From assembly GCF_018374135.1 (NCBI RefSeq), contig NZ_JAHAFS010000014.1, forward strand, positions 1 through 64,000: DNA of 64,000 nucleotides, given 5' to 3'. The position numbers were made by a program, and so were the translations under genes. The first letter of the stretch is position 1, and each line of letters begins with the position of its first letter. This DNA comes from Campylobacter gracilis. Its GTDB lineage: Bacteria > Campylobacterota > Campylobacteria > Campylobacterales > Campylobacteraceae. Positions 24,874 to 33,372 of the stretch are shown here, piece after piece. A model generated the notes under the pieces. That model had not been told where the DNA came from, ran no database searches, and worked only from the letters and a program-made list of their open reading frames with translations.

Positions 24874-26046
24874 TTATTCGCGCCACGTAAGGCGAAAGGT
24901 CGTTATCTCGCCCGGCACGCTGTCGTAGGAGATAGAAAAGGAGTATTTTTTGCAGACCTCGCTTACGATACTAAGCCCGATTCCAAAGCCGCCCTCGCTT
25001 GAGTTAAAGCGCGCAAAACGCCTAAAAATTTCGTCGCCCCTTTTCTTATCGATCCCCTCGCCGCTGTTTGAGATCGCTAGCTCGCCGCGCCTTAGCCGCA
25101 CATCCACATAGCCACCTGCATCGGCGTATTTTACGGCGTTGCTTAGCAGATTGTCAATCAGGCGCGAAATTTCATAGACGTTCGCGCTCATGCTCGCATC
25201 CGAAAGATCTGTTTTAAGGCTTAGTCTGCGTTTTTGAATAAACGGCGCGAAGTATTCGCAGCGCGAAGCGACGAGGCTTTTTAGATCGATCGAGCTAATC
25301 TCGCCATCCTTATTCATACCGAAGGTCAAAAACACGAGATCCTCGTAGATGCGCGAAAGCGTCTTGGCGGCAAGATCGATATTAGCGACGCGCTTGGCGT
25401 TGTATTCTCCAAGCTCTGCGTGCCGCATTGTCTCAACGCTCATAGAGATGATGCTAAGCGGAGTGTTGATCTCGTGGGTGCTATCCTTGATGAAGCGATT
25501 TAGCGTGTCGATCTTATCGTAAAGCGGTTTGGTGCCTAGCCGCACCAGATAAAACGCCACGGCTAAAATCACGCCCAAAAGCGCTATCATCATCGCTGCG
25601 GTTTTGATACGAAGCGTTAAAATTTCGCCCTGCACGCTACTTCCAAGCAGAATGATTTTAGCCTTGGAAAAGGCATTTCGCTCCTCCATATTTTGCAGAT
25701 TTTCATAAATTCCTAGCCTACCGCCACTTATAAATTCCGCTTTTAGCTTCGCTTTATCAAGCGCTCCGAGTTCACCACCGCAGCCGTAAATTTCATCAGA
25801 GTTTGGCTTAAATATACACGCACTCACGCCCTTTTCGCGCTCAAAGTCCGCTAGCGATTCCAGCCCGTCCATACTCGCTTTCATATAGATCATCATTTTG
25901 ATCTCTTTTAGCTCTTTTATCCTGTGCGAAAGTAGCGCGGCTTCGTTCATACTGTAATTTATCTTGAAAAAATATCCTAAAAATAACGCGCTTGAAATGA
26001 GATATAAAGATAGAATTTTAAGCGTTAAAGCGGTCTTTTCAGACAT
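24874..26046 (-). CDS. Sensor histidine kinase
   Basis: A membrane-bound kinase of 390 residues. TM1 is at about 10-28, the periplasmic sensor at 29-147 contains two cysteines (ACIF, YGCGGE), and TM2 is at about 149-168. The HisKA box DSTHEINTPLSI has H191. The catalytic domain shows the N box DNLLSNAVKYAD, G1 NSGEGID and G2 GGFGIGLSIV. It overlaps the response regulator gene by eight bases. The upstream gene encodes a Met/Lys-rich periplasmic protein, so this is a three-gene unit. Stimulus unknown; metal or envelope stress is a guess. Confidence 0.92.
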   Translation of the reverse strand: MSEKTALTLKILSLYLISSALFLGYFFKINYSMNEAALLSHRIKELKEIKMMIYMKASMDGLESLADFEREKGVSACIFKPNSDEIYGCGGELGALDKAKLKAEFISGGRLGIYENLQNMEERNAFSKAKIILLGSSVQGEILTLRIKTAAMMIALLGVILAVAFYLVRLGTKPLYDKIDTLNRFIKDSTHEINTPLSIISMSVETMRHAELGEYNAKRVANIDLAAKTLSRIYEDLVFLTFGMNKDGEISSIDLKSLVASRCEYFAPFIQKRRLSLKTDLSDASMSANVYEISRLIDNLLSNAVKYADAGGYVDVRLRRGELAISNSGEGIDKKRGDEIFRRFARFNSSEGGFGIGLSIVSEVCKKYSFSISYDSVPGEITTFRLTWRE

Positions 26047-26701
26047 ACAGATACCCTGCGTTGCGGCGGTTTATGATGTGCTCTTCGCCTAGGACGCGGC
26101 GTAGATTTTTGATATAAGTTCGTAGCGCTTCCTCGCTCGGAGTTTCGTCAAAAGCGTAGATCGCGGAGAAAATTTCATCCTTGCTCAAAAGCCTATTTTT
26201 ATTTTGCAAAAAAAGCGCCAGCAGCTCGCGTTCTTTGTTTGAAAGCGCGACGGGCACGCCCGATCTGCGTAGCTCTTTGCTTGCAAAATAAAATTTAAAC
26301 TCGTCGTCAATAGTTACAAAATCATCAAAATTATGGCTGAAGTTTCGCTTTATGAGCGAATTAACGCGCAGCAGCAGCTCTTTTAGTTCATACGGTTTTT
26401 TGAGATAGTCGTCGCAGCCGCTTTTAAAACCGACCTCAAGATCATCGAGCGTATTTAGCGACGTGGCAAATATCGCGGGGGTGCGATCGCCGCTCTTGCG
26501 CAGCTCTTTTAAAAGTGAGAATCCGTCACCTTTGGGGATTTTTACGTCAAAGATAAAAAGATCGAATTTTTGCTCATAAGCAAGATCCGCGGCGCTTTGA
26601 GCGTCGCTGCAAACGCATACGTCAAAGCCCGCGTCTTTTAGATATTCACCGATGAGATCGCAAAGCGTCTCATCGTCCTCTACGAGTAAAATTTTACTCA
26701 C
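26039..26701 (-). CDS. OmpR/PhoB-type response regulator
   Basis: The receiver domain (KILLVEDDETLC) has the phospho-acceptor D52 in FIFDVKIPKGDG and the switch lysine in KKPYELKELLLR. It is followed by a winged-helix DNA-binding domain (SNKERELLALFLQNK, TYIKNLRRVLGE, INRRNAGYLYV). 220 residues. The start is GTG at 26701, sharing one base with the stop of the MXKDX gene (TAGTG). Partner of the kinase at 24874. Confidence 0.93.
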   Translation of the reverse strand: MSKILLVEDDETLCDLIGEYLKDAGFDVCVCSDAQSAADLAYEQKFDLFIFDVKIPKGDGFSLLKELRKSGDRTPAIFATSLNTLDDLEVGFKSGCDDYLKKPYELKELLLRVNSLIKRNFSHNFDDFVTIDDEFKFYFASKELRRSGVPVALSNKERELLALFLQNKNRLLSKDEIFSAIYAFDETPSEEALRTYIKNLRRVLGEEHIINRRNAGYLYV

Positions 26702-26934
26702 TACATCTCTTTTTTCATCTCTTTTTTCATTTCGCCTTTCATCTCATCCTTCATATGTTTACCCTCTTTCATAGCATCCTTGTGCATATCCTTCATATCG
26801 CCTTTCATCTCTTTCGCACTATTATGCATTGATGTATTGGCGTCCTTCATCTCATCTTTCATGCCCATGTCGGCAGCTACGGCAAAAGTGCCAGCAAATA
26901 GCGCACTAAGCGCAAACAAAGTAAGTTTTTTCAT
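26701..26934 (-). CDS. Small periplasmic MXKDX-type repeat protein
   Basis: A signal peptide (KKLTLFALSALFAGTFAVAA) is followed by about 55 residues of degenerate MKDEMKD/MKGDMKD/MHKDAMK pentapeptide units. These are extraordinarily rich in Met, Lys, Asp/Glu and some His, with no Cys. This fits the 'pentapeptide MXKDX repeat' family, whose role is not known; Met/His-rich exported peptides often bind copper or silver. ATG 26934 has TAAGGAG upstream. It is the first gene of an operon with a two-component system. 77 residues. Confidence 0.85.
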   Translation of the reverse strand: MKKLTLFALSALFAGTFAVAADMGMKDEMKDANTSMHNSAKEMKGDMKDMHKDAMKEGKHMKDEMKGEMKKEMKKEM

Positions 26935-27368
26935 TACGTACTCCTTAAAAGAAATTAGCGGAATTATACTTCCGTAAAAGTGAAGTATGTGTGAAATTCC
27001 GAAAAAATTCAAATTTAAATTTAAACGCCTGTAATTTCAAACGCGGCGCGGCTTAAATGCGCTCGGTCGCCAGTGATCCCTGAAATTTAGACCATCTCGC
27101 TATGGCTAGTCGAATTCTAAACGCGAATCAAAGCTAGCCAGAGCGCACGCCAACAGTGCATCGCCGAGCTTACTTTACCGCGGCGAGATAAAAATTTAAA
27201 CCGCCAGTGAAACTAATTAAAAAATTTATAATGCCACGACGCGCACGTCAAATCAAAAACGCCGAGCCAGCCTTTGAGTTCGCGACCTCGCCCGAGCTTT
27301 TAAATTCGCCATGCCGCGTAAGCTCTTAAATTTAGTGCGGCGCAAGCGCACAGGGCGCGAAATCGCAC
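26935..27368. other. 434-bp intergenic region upstream of the MXKDX operon
   Basis: The promoter of the MXKDX-two-component operon lies at its left. The rest (27000-27365) shows only AAATTTAAA words and GC-rich noise. In particular no methionine permease (metI) remnant was found beyond the metN stop. Confidence 0.5.
26963..26986 (-). promoter_or_regulatory. -10 TATAAT and overlapping inverted repeat upstream of the MXKDX gene
   Basis: On the minus strand a TATAAT (26963-26968) is preceded by ACTTC-N9-GAAGT, an inverted repeat directly abutting it. A regulator such as the co-encoded OmpR-type protein could bind there; this is inference only. Confidence 0.4.
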
Positions 27369-28358
27369 CTAGATCGCGGCGCAGCCTTTGATCTCATCCT
27401 GCGATACGATCTCGTAGATTACGCCCGCGTTTTTGATAAACTCCTCCACGCGCGCGACGTGTGCAGGCTCCACGTTGATCACGAGGCTTCCGACGACGTT
27501 TTTATCAAGGCGCTCGAGCTTGCCCCAGACGATGTTAAAATTTATCTCCAAAGCGCGCGCCATGTGCGTGATCACGCTGTCAAACGCGACCGCGGGCGGG
27601 AAAAAGAGCCTGATATTCACGCCGCTTGCGGGCAGCACCTCCTCCTCGCCCAAAAACTCCTTCATATTCTCATCCGGGTGCAAAAACAGCGAGACGATAT
27701 CGCCCGAGTTGCTCACGCGTCCGCCCTTAAGCAGAATCGCTCGCTGCGCGATGCCCTTTACGACCTCCATCTCGTGCGTAACAAGCACGATCGTAATGCC
27801 CAGCTCGCGATTGATGCGGCGCAGAAGCGATAAAATTTGAGCGGTGGTGTTAGGATCAAGCGCCGAAGTCGCCTCGTCAGAAAGCAAAATTTTAGGGCTT
27901 AATGCAAGCGCGCGAGCGATCGCCACGCGCTGCTTCTGTCCGCCGCTAAGCTCGCTAGGATAGGCATTTGCTTTATCCGCAAGCCCCACGAGCTCCAAAA
28001 GCTCGGCTACGCGCCGCTTCGTGTGGTCTTCGGAATGGCCCCAAAACGCAAGCGGCGTGGCGACGTTTTGCGCGACGCTGCGGCGGCTCATCAGCGCGAA
28101 GTGTTGAAAAATCATACCGATATTTTTGCGCAGCTCGCGGATCTGAGCGCCGCTTAGTTCTCTTACCTCCCTGCCCTCTACCTTGAGGCTTCCTTCTTGA
28201 TAGTCCTCAAGGCCGTTTATGCAGCGCAGCAGCGTACTTTTGCCCGCACCGCTGCGACCGACGATGGCAAAAATTTCGCCCTGCTTCACCTCCAAGCTCA
28301 CATCGTCGATCACGCAGGTTTTGCCGTAAAATTTCTTTAAATTTTCTATCTTTATCAC
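27369..28358 (-). CDS. metN: Methionine ABC transporter ATP-binding protein
   Basis: The ATPase of the D/L-methionine importer. Walker A GRSGAGKS lies at 34-41, the signature LSGGQKQRVAIARAL at about 136-150, Walker B ILLSDEATSALD follows and then the switch histidine VTHEMEV. The C-terminal 70 residues form the NIL (ACT-like) domain that senses methionine. The start is GTG 28358 with GAGGA upstream. It lies 44 bases after ddh, probably co-transcribed. No permease gene metI is adjacent. A candidate binding protein (metQ) is 4 kb away on the other strand. Confidence 0.93.
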   Translation of the reverse strand: MIKIENLKKFYGKTCVIDDVSLEVKQGEIFAIVGRSGAGKSTLLRCINGLEDYQEGSLKVEGREVRELSGAQIRELRKNIGMIFQHFALMSRRSVAQNVATPLAFWGHSEDHTKRRVAELLELVGLADKANAYPSELSGGQKQRVAIARALALSPKILLSDEATSALDPNTTAQILSLLRRINRELGITIVLVTHEMEVVKGIAQRAILLKGGRVSNSGDIVSLFLHPDENMKEFLGEEEVLPASGVNIRLFFPPAVAFDSVITHMARALEINFNIVWGKLERLDKNVVGSLVINVEPAHVARVEEFIKNAGVIYEIVSQDEIKGCAAI

Positions 28359-28402
28359 TCAGATTTCCTCGTTCATAATTCCGCCGAAACGCCCCCAGAA
28401 AT

Positions 28403-29389
28403 TTATAAAATTTCGCGCCTTAGCTCATCTGCGCTCTTTGGCGAAAGAAGCGCCGGAGCGATGTCAAATACGCTAAACGCGCCGCGCTCGCCTCTTTGCG
28501 CCAAACGATACGCCGCTCGGGCGTAGGCTACGAGCACGCTTGCGGTAAATTCTGGATTTGAGTCAAGCTTTAGCGAAAACTCGATCAGGTGCTTATTTTC
28601 GCCTCGCTCGCCCGTCGCTCCGCTTCGCAGGACGAATCCTCCGTGAGGGATGCCGCCGTGCTCTTTTTTAAGCGTCGCAAGATCTATGAAATGTACGCTC
28701 GTGTCGTAGTCGGCAAAGTAATTCGGCATCGTTTTTATCTCTTTTTCTATGCGCGCTTTCTCGGCGCCCTCTTCGGCTACGACGTAGCACTCGCGTAGGT
28801 GCTTTTCGCGCGTGCTAAGTTTTGGATTTTCGCCCGCGCGGACTCGCCCCAAGGCGCTTTCTATCGGCACGGTGTATTGGCGCGCATCCACGACGCCCTC
28901 GATCCTGCGGATAGCGTCGGAGTGGCCTTGGCTCACGCCTTTGCCCCAAAACGTGTAGCTGCTGCCGTTTTGTAGCACGCTCTCGCCAAATAGTCTATTT
29001 AACGAAAACAGACCCGGATCCCAGCCCACGGCGATGATGCCTACATTTCCGCCCGCTTTGGCTGCGGCATCCACGGCGGCGAAGTGCTCTGGGATTTTCG
29101 CGTGCGTATCGAAGCTATCGACGACGTTAAAGCTCCGCGCAAACTCGGGCGTCTGCGTCGGCAGATCGGTCGCGCTACCGCCGCAAAGCACCAAAACGTC
29201 AAATTCGCCCTTGTGCGATAAAATTTCATCCACGCTAAATACCGGAGCGCCGCATGTTTGCACGCTGTGCGACTCGCGGCGAGAAAACACCGCCGAAAGC
29301 TGCAGATCCTTGCTATTTCGCACGGCAAGCTCCACGCCGCGACCTAAATTTCCATATCCTAAAACCGCTATTTTTATTTTTTCGCTCAT
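28403..29389 (-). CDS. ddh: meso-Diaminopimelate dehydrogenase
   Basis: An NADPH enzyme that makes meso-diaminopimelate from tetrahydrodipicolinate in one step, bypassing the succinylase/acetylase branches for lysine and peptidoglycan. The NADPH motif VLGYGNLGRG is at 9-18. Family marks are the CGGSATDLPTQTPEFA, VDSFDTH, GWDPGLFSLNR and WGKGVSQGHSDA segments. The length of 328 residues is typical. Ddh is patchily distributed in bacteria, so its presence suggests transfer or a lineage-specific pathway. It precedes metN. Confidence 0.95.
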   Translation of the reverse strand: MSEKIKIAVLGYGNLGRGVELAVRNSKDLQLSAVFSRRESHSVQTCGAPVFSVDEILSHKGEFDVLVLCGGSATDLPTQTPEFARSFNVVDSFDTHAKIPEHFAAVDAAAKAGGNVGIIAVGWDPGLFSLNRLFGESVLQNGSSYTFWGKGVSQGHSDAIRRIEGVVDARQYTVPIESALGRVRAGENPKLSTREKHLRECYVVAEEGAEKARIEKEIKTMPNYFADYDTSVHFIDLATLKKEHGGIPHGGFVLRSGATGERGENKHLIEFSLKLDSNPEFTASVLVAYARAAYRLAQRGERGAFSVFDIAPALLSPKSADELRREIL

Positions 29390-29447
29390 TTTTTATCCTT
29401 CAAATTTTAAAATTTAGCGCGTAAAACGGCGCGCTGCCGATGAAATT

Positions 29448-29591
29448 TTACCTCAGTAGGAAATAATAAATCACATATAACCAACTTAAAAATCCGTGGA
29501 TTATCGCCCACATTATGCTTTTATTGACTCCCCACGATAGTGCGACGGCTATGACCGTGCCTAACGTAAATCCACCGATACCGCCTTTCAT
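29448..29591 (-). CDS. 47-residue membrane protein
   Basis: A short gene with a strong ribosome site (AAGGAGAAAG) before ATG 29591. It has a glycine-rich first helix (GGIGGFTLGTVIAVALSWGV) and a second helix ending in WLYVIYYFLL. The pattern of Gly-rich start, SW..N.S..WA..HG and a YVIYY end is one I associate with a widespread family of tiny two-helix membrane proteins, function unknown. It stands between valS and ddh on the same strand. Confidence 0.75.
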   Translation of the reverse strand: MKGGIGGFTLGTVIAVALSWGVNKSIMWAIIHGFLSWLYVIYYFLLR

Positions 29592-29631
29592 TCTTTCTCC
29601 TTGATTTAAAATTTAGGCTCAAACGAGCGGA

Positions 29632-32247
29632 TTACTCGCCAAATGCCTTTAACTCGTCGCATACTTTGGCGAATTTTTCCTGCGCGCTTTGCAACCCTTC
29701 GCGGTTTGCGGCGACGACGTCAGCGGGCGCGGAGGAGATAAATTTTTCATTACCGAGCATCGCAGAGAGCTTTTCGATCTCTTTTTGCAACTTCGCTTTT
29801 TGCGCGCTAAGGCGCGAAACCACGCCGCTAAGATCGACTCCCTCGAGCGGTACGAAAGTTTCTAGCCTCTCGCTTACGTCGCGGGCGGAATTTGCGATAT
29901 TTTGCTGCGTAAATTCCACTTCATCTACCTTTGCTAGCGTTTTGATATAGTCCGCGGCGGCGCTTAGATCGACTGCGGATTTGACGTAGGCTTTGGCTAC
30001 GCGCGCATTGCCGAGCTCGATCGTCGCCTTTGCGCGGCGAATGCTAACGATCGCTTCAATAACGAGCGAAAACAGCTCCTCGATCCGCTCGTCGCGCTCG
30101 CCAGGCTGCGGGTATCGCATCACCATGATGGAGCGTGCGTCTTGCAGCTTCGTGCCGCTTAGCTCCTGATACAGATACTCGCTTAGAAACGGCATAAACG
30201 GGCTTAGTAGCTTCATCGCTTCTTTAAAAATCATCCCCAGCTCGCCTATCGCGGCCTTGTCCGCCTTGCTAAGCTCGATGCCCCAGTCGCAAAACTCGTC
30301 CCAGAAAAATTTATAAAGCTCGGTCGCAGCGTCGTTGAAGCGGTATTCGTCTAAATTTTCCCGCACCGCGCTCACGCAGCAGTTAAAGCGCGAAAGCATA
30401 TATTTGCCGAGGCTCGTTTTGATCTGCGCCGCGTCCAAATCGTCAAATTTAGAAGCGTTTAAAAGCAAAAATTTGCTCGCATTATAGAGCTTATTCGTAA
30501 AATTTCGATATATCAAAAGCTTATCGTCGCTAAGGCGCAGATCGCGCCCCTGCACGCACAAAATCGTAAGCGTAAAGCGCAAAATATCGGCGCTAAATTC
30601 ATCTATCTTTAGCAGCGGATCGACTACGTTTTTGCTCGATTTGCTCATCTTTTTGCCGTCTTTGTCCTTTACTAGAGCATGTAGGTAGATGTCGCGAAAC
30701 GGCAGCTCGCCCATGGCGTTTTGGCACTGAAACATCATGCGCGCGACCCAGAAAAACAAAATGTCAAAGCCCGTAATTAACATAGTATTCGGATAAAATT
30801 CGCTCAAATCCTCCTCAAACCACTTCTCGTTTTTCAGCGCCTCGCCGTTGCCCCAACCAAGCGTGCTGATCGGCCAAAGACCGCTTGAAAACCACGTATC
30901 GAGCACGTCGGGATCTTGAGTAAAATTTTTGCCGCCGCATTTTGGGCAAGCATCGGGGCTTTCTCGCTCATCCGCCCACTGATGGCCGCAGTCGCAGTAA
31001 AACACGGGAATTCTATGCCCCCACCACAGCTGGCGACTGATGCACCAGTCCTTCAGCTCGCGCATCCAGGCATTGAAGCTATTGATCCAGTGCTTTGGGA
31101 AAAATTCCGCCTCACCGGAATTTACTTTGGTAATTGCATTTTTTGCGATATCTGCGCGGACGAACCACTGCTGCGAGATGTACGGCTCGACGACGTTTTT
31201 GCAGCGGTAGCAGTAGCCGACTTGATTTTCGTAATCCTCGATTTTTTCCATAAAGCCCAGTCGCTCAAGCTCCGCTACGATCTGATCGCGCGCGGCAAGT
31301 CGCTCTAGGCCTTGAAATTTACCGCACTGCTCGTTTAAAATTCCTTTTTCGTCAAATACCGTGATAAACTCCAGCTCGTGGCGCTTGCCGACCTCGTAGT
31401 CGTTGGTGTCGTGCGCTGGCGTGACCTTCACGGCACCCGTTCCGAAGCTCATATCGACGTATTCGTCGGCGATGATCTCTATCTCGCGGCCGATTAGCGG
31501 CAGTACGACTTTTTTGCCGATCAAATTTTTATAGCGTTCGTCCGCGGGATTTACCATTACGGCGGTATCGCCGAAGTAGGTCTCGGGGCGCGTAGTAGCC
31601 ACTACGATAAATTTATCTTGCTCGTCCGCAAAATAGTAACGCAGATGATAAAGTTTTCCTTTGTTTTCCTTGTGCTCGACCTCTACGTCGCTTAATGCGC
31701 CGTCGTGCGTGCACCAGTTTACCATATAGTTTCCGCGCACGATGAGCCCCGCGTCGTATAAATTTACGAATGCTTTACGCACGGCGTTTTTAAGCCCCTC
31801 ATCCATCGTAAAGCGCTGTCTGCTCCACGCAGGCGTGACGCCAAGGCGCTTCATCTGTTTTACGATCTGCCCGCCGCTTTGCTCCTTCCAGTGCCAAACA
31901 TGTTTTAAAAACTCCTCGCGCCCTATCTCTTCTTTTTTGATCCCTTGCGCCAAAAGCTCGCGCTCGACGACGTTTTGCGTCGCGATACCTGCGTGATCTA
32001 ACCCCGGCTGCCACAGCGTTTTGTAACCGTCCATTCGCTTGTATCGCGTCATTATGTCTTGCAACGTATAAGTGAGCGAGTGCCCGATATGAAGCACTCC
32101 GGTGACATTCGGCGGCGGTAGCATAATGCAAAAGTTTTTGCCTTTTTGCTGGATATCTTTATTGCCGTCGATCTCGAAGTAGCCGCGCTGCTCCCAAATT
32201 TTATAAAAGCTCTCCTCTACGGCTTTCGCGTCGTAAAAATCTGCCAT
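29632..32247 (-). CDS. valS: Valyl-tRNA synthetase
   Basis: A class Ia synthetase. The HIGH motif is in PPPNVTGVLHIGHSL (53-56) and KMSKS in DGKKMSKSSKNVVDP near residue 530. Editing (CP1) domain marks are TTRPETYFGDTAVMV and VTPAHDTNDYEVG. Two zinc-type cysteine pairs (YCDCGHQ, CPKCGGK) lie in the middle. A C-terminal coiled coil (LSAQKAKLQKEIEKLSAML) is the tRNA-binding arm. 871 residues, usual length for this group. Confidence 0.97.
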   Translation of the reverse strand: MADFYDAKAVEESFYKIWEQRGYFEIDGNKDIQQKGKNFCIMLPPPNVTGVLHIGHSLTYTLQDIMTRYKRMDGYKTLWQPGLDHAGIATQNVVERELLAQGIKKEEIGREEFLKHVWHWKEQSGGQIVKQMKRLGVTPAWSRQRFTMDEGLKNAVRKAFVNLYDAGLIVRGNYMVNWCTHDGALSDVEVEHKENKGKLYHLRYYFADEQDKFIVVATTRPETYFGDTAVMVNPADERYKNLIGKKVVLPLIGREIEIIADEYVDMSFGTGAVKVTPAHDTNDYEVGKRHELEFITVFDEKGILNEQCGKFQGLERLAARDQIVAELERLGFMEKIEDYENQVGYCYRCKNVVEPYISQQWFVRADIAKNAITKVNSGEAEFFPKHWINSFNAWMRELKDWCISRQLWWGHRIPVFYCDCGHQWADERESPDACPKCGGKNFTQDPDVLDTWFSSGLWPISTLGWGNGEALKNEKWFEEDLSEFYPNTMLITGFDILFFWVARMMFQCQNAMGELPFRDIYLHALVKDKDGKKMSKSSKNVVDPLLKIDEFSADILRFTLTILCVQGRDLRLSDDKLLIYRNFTNKLYNASKFLLLNASKFDDLDAAQIKTSLGKYMLSRFNCCVSAVRENLDEYRFNDAATELYKFFWDEFCDWGIELSKADKAAIGELGMIFKEAMKLLSPFMPFLSEYLYQELSGTKLQDARSIMVMRYPQPGERDERIEELFSLVIEAIVSIRRAKATIELGNARVAKAYVKSAVDLSAAADYIKTLAKVDEVEFTQQNIANSARDVSERLETFVPLEGVDLSGVVSRLSAQKAKLQKEIEKLSAMLGNEKFISSAPADVVAANREGLQSAQEKFAKVCDELKAFGE

Positions 32248-32421
32248 TTTCAGCCCTTTTTTAAAATTTTAAATTTTGCGATTTTAGCGGAATTTATGTA
32301 AAGCGCTCATTAAAGCGTGCCAATTCTGCATTATACAATAAAATGTAGTATTTAAATATATATAAAAATATCGAATTTTAGAATATTTTAGATAAAATTT
32401 TGAAAAATCATATAAAAACAC

Positions 32422-32450
32422 TTGACATTAAAAATTCTACCTGCTATAAT
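32422..32450 (+). promoter_or_regulatory. Perfect consensus sigma70 promoter of metQ
   Basis: TTGACA (32422-32427), 17 bases, TATAAT (32445-32450). Both boxes and the spacing are exactly consensus, and a very AT-rich run lies upstream like an UP element. The -10 ends 30 bases before the metQ ATG. This is exceptional for Campylobacter. Confidence 0.85.
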
Positions 32451-32480
32451 ACCGCGAAATTTTAACCAAAAGGATTAAAT

Positions 32481-33257
32481 ATGAAGAAATTTCTTCTCGC
32501 TTCGCTTCTTAGCGCCAGCGTCGTCAGCTTCGCTCTTGCCGAAAAAATCGTAGTCGCCGCTACTCCGATACCGCATGCCGAAATTTTAGAGCAGATCAAA
32601 CCCGATCTAAAAGCCCAAGGCTACGATCTTGAGGTCAAGGTTTTCAACGACTACGTAACCCCGAACCTCGCTACTGATAGCGGCGACGTGGATGCGGGAT
32701 TTTTTCAGCACGTGCCGTATATGGAGGAATTTAACGCTAATAAAGGCACAAAATTAAAAGCGACCGTGGGCGTGCATTTAGAGCCGATGGGCATCTACAG
32801 CCATAAGATTAAAAATTTAAAAGATCTTAAAAACGGCGCCAAAGTTGCCGTGCCAAACGATCCGACCAACGAAAGCCGCGCACTTGATCTGCTCGTAGCC
32901 GCGGGGCTCATCGAAGTTGATCAAAACGCCAAGCTTCGCACGCCGTTAGATGTCACGAAAAACCCTAAAAATTTAGAAATTTTAGAGCTTGAAGGCGCCG
33001 CGCTTCCGCGAACCCTGGGCGATGTAGATATTGCAGTTATCAACTCAAATTTTGCCTTTAATGCAAATTTAAACCCAATCAAGGATTCGCTATTTTTAGA
33101 AAAGGCTGAGGGCAACCCTTACACAAATGTCATCAGTGTTAAAGAAGGCAACGAAAACAGCCCTAAAATCAAGGCGCTAGATAAAGCGATCCAAAGCGAG
33201 AAAGTGAAAAAATTTATCGAGACGCAATATAAAGGCGCAATCATCCCGTCTTTTTAA
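32481..33257 (+). CDS. metQ: Methionine-binding periplasmic protein (MetQ/NlpA family)
   Basis: Substrate-binding component for methionine import. The family signature is clear: VAATPIPHAEIL, the YDLEVKVFNDYVTPN segment, VDAGFFQHVPYMEEFN, EPMGIYSHKI, VPNDPTNESRAL. It has a cleavable signal peptide (LLSASVVSFALA then E) with no lipobox cysteine. It is therefore probably a soluble periplasmic protein rather than the usual lipoprotein. 258 residues; ribosome site AAAGGATT. Stands alone; metN is on the opposite strand at 27369. Confidence 0.92.
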   Translation: MKKFLLASLLSASVVSFALAEKIVVAATPIPHAEILEQIKPDLKAQGYDLEVKVFNDYVTPNLATDSGDVDAGFFQHVPYMEEFNANKGTKLKATVGVHLEPMGIYSHKIKNLKDLKNGAKVAVPNDPTNESRALDLLVAAGLIEVDQNAKLRTPLDVTKNPKNLEILELEGAALPRTLGDVDIAVINSNFAFNANLNPIKDSLFLEKAEGNPYTNVISVKEGNENSPKIKALDKAIQSEKVKKFIETQYKGAIIPSF

Positions 33258-33272
33258 CTTCTCCTCTTTTTA

Positions 33273-33301
33273 AAATTCGGCGCACGATTCGCGCCGAATT
33301 T
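33273..33301 (+). terminator. Strong hairpin after metQ
   Basis: AAATTCGGCGC (33273-33283) pairs perfectly with GCGCCGAATTT (33291-33301) around a 7-nt loop, 16 bases after the metQ stop. No T-run follows. It would separate metQ from peb4. Confidence 0.6.
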
Positions 33302-33335
33302 GCTGGCATTCGCTATTTTATTTACTATCTTTTTT

Positions 33336-33341
33336 TATAAT
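33336..33341 (+). promoter_or_regulatory. -10 element (TATAAT) of peb4
   Basis: TATAAT preceded by a run of T, 31 bases before the ATG; the T-rich tract replaces a -35 box as is usual in Campylobacter. Confidence 0.6.
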
Positions 33342-33372
33342 TGCGCGAAATTTACCGAATAAAGGAAAAATA

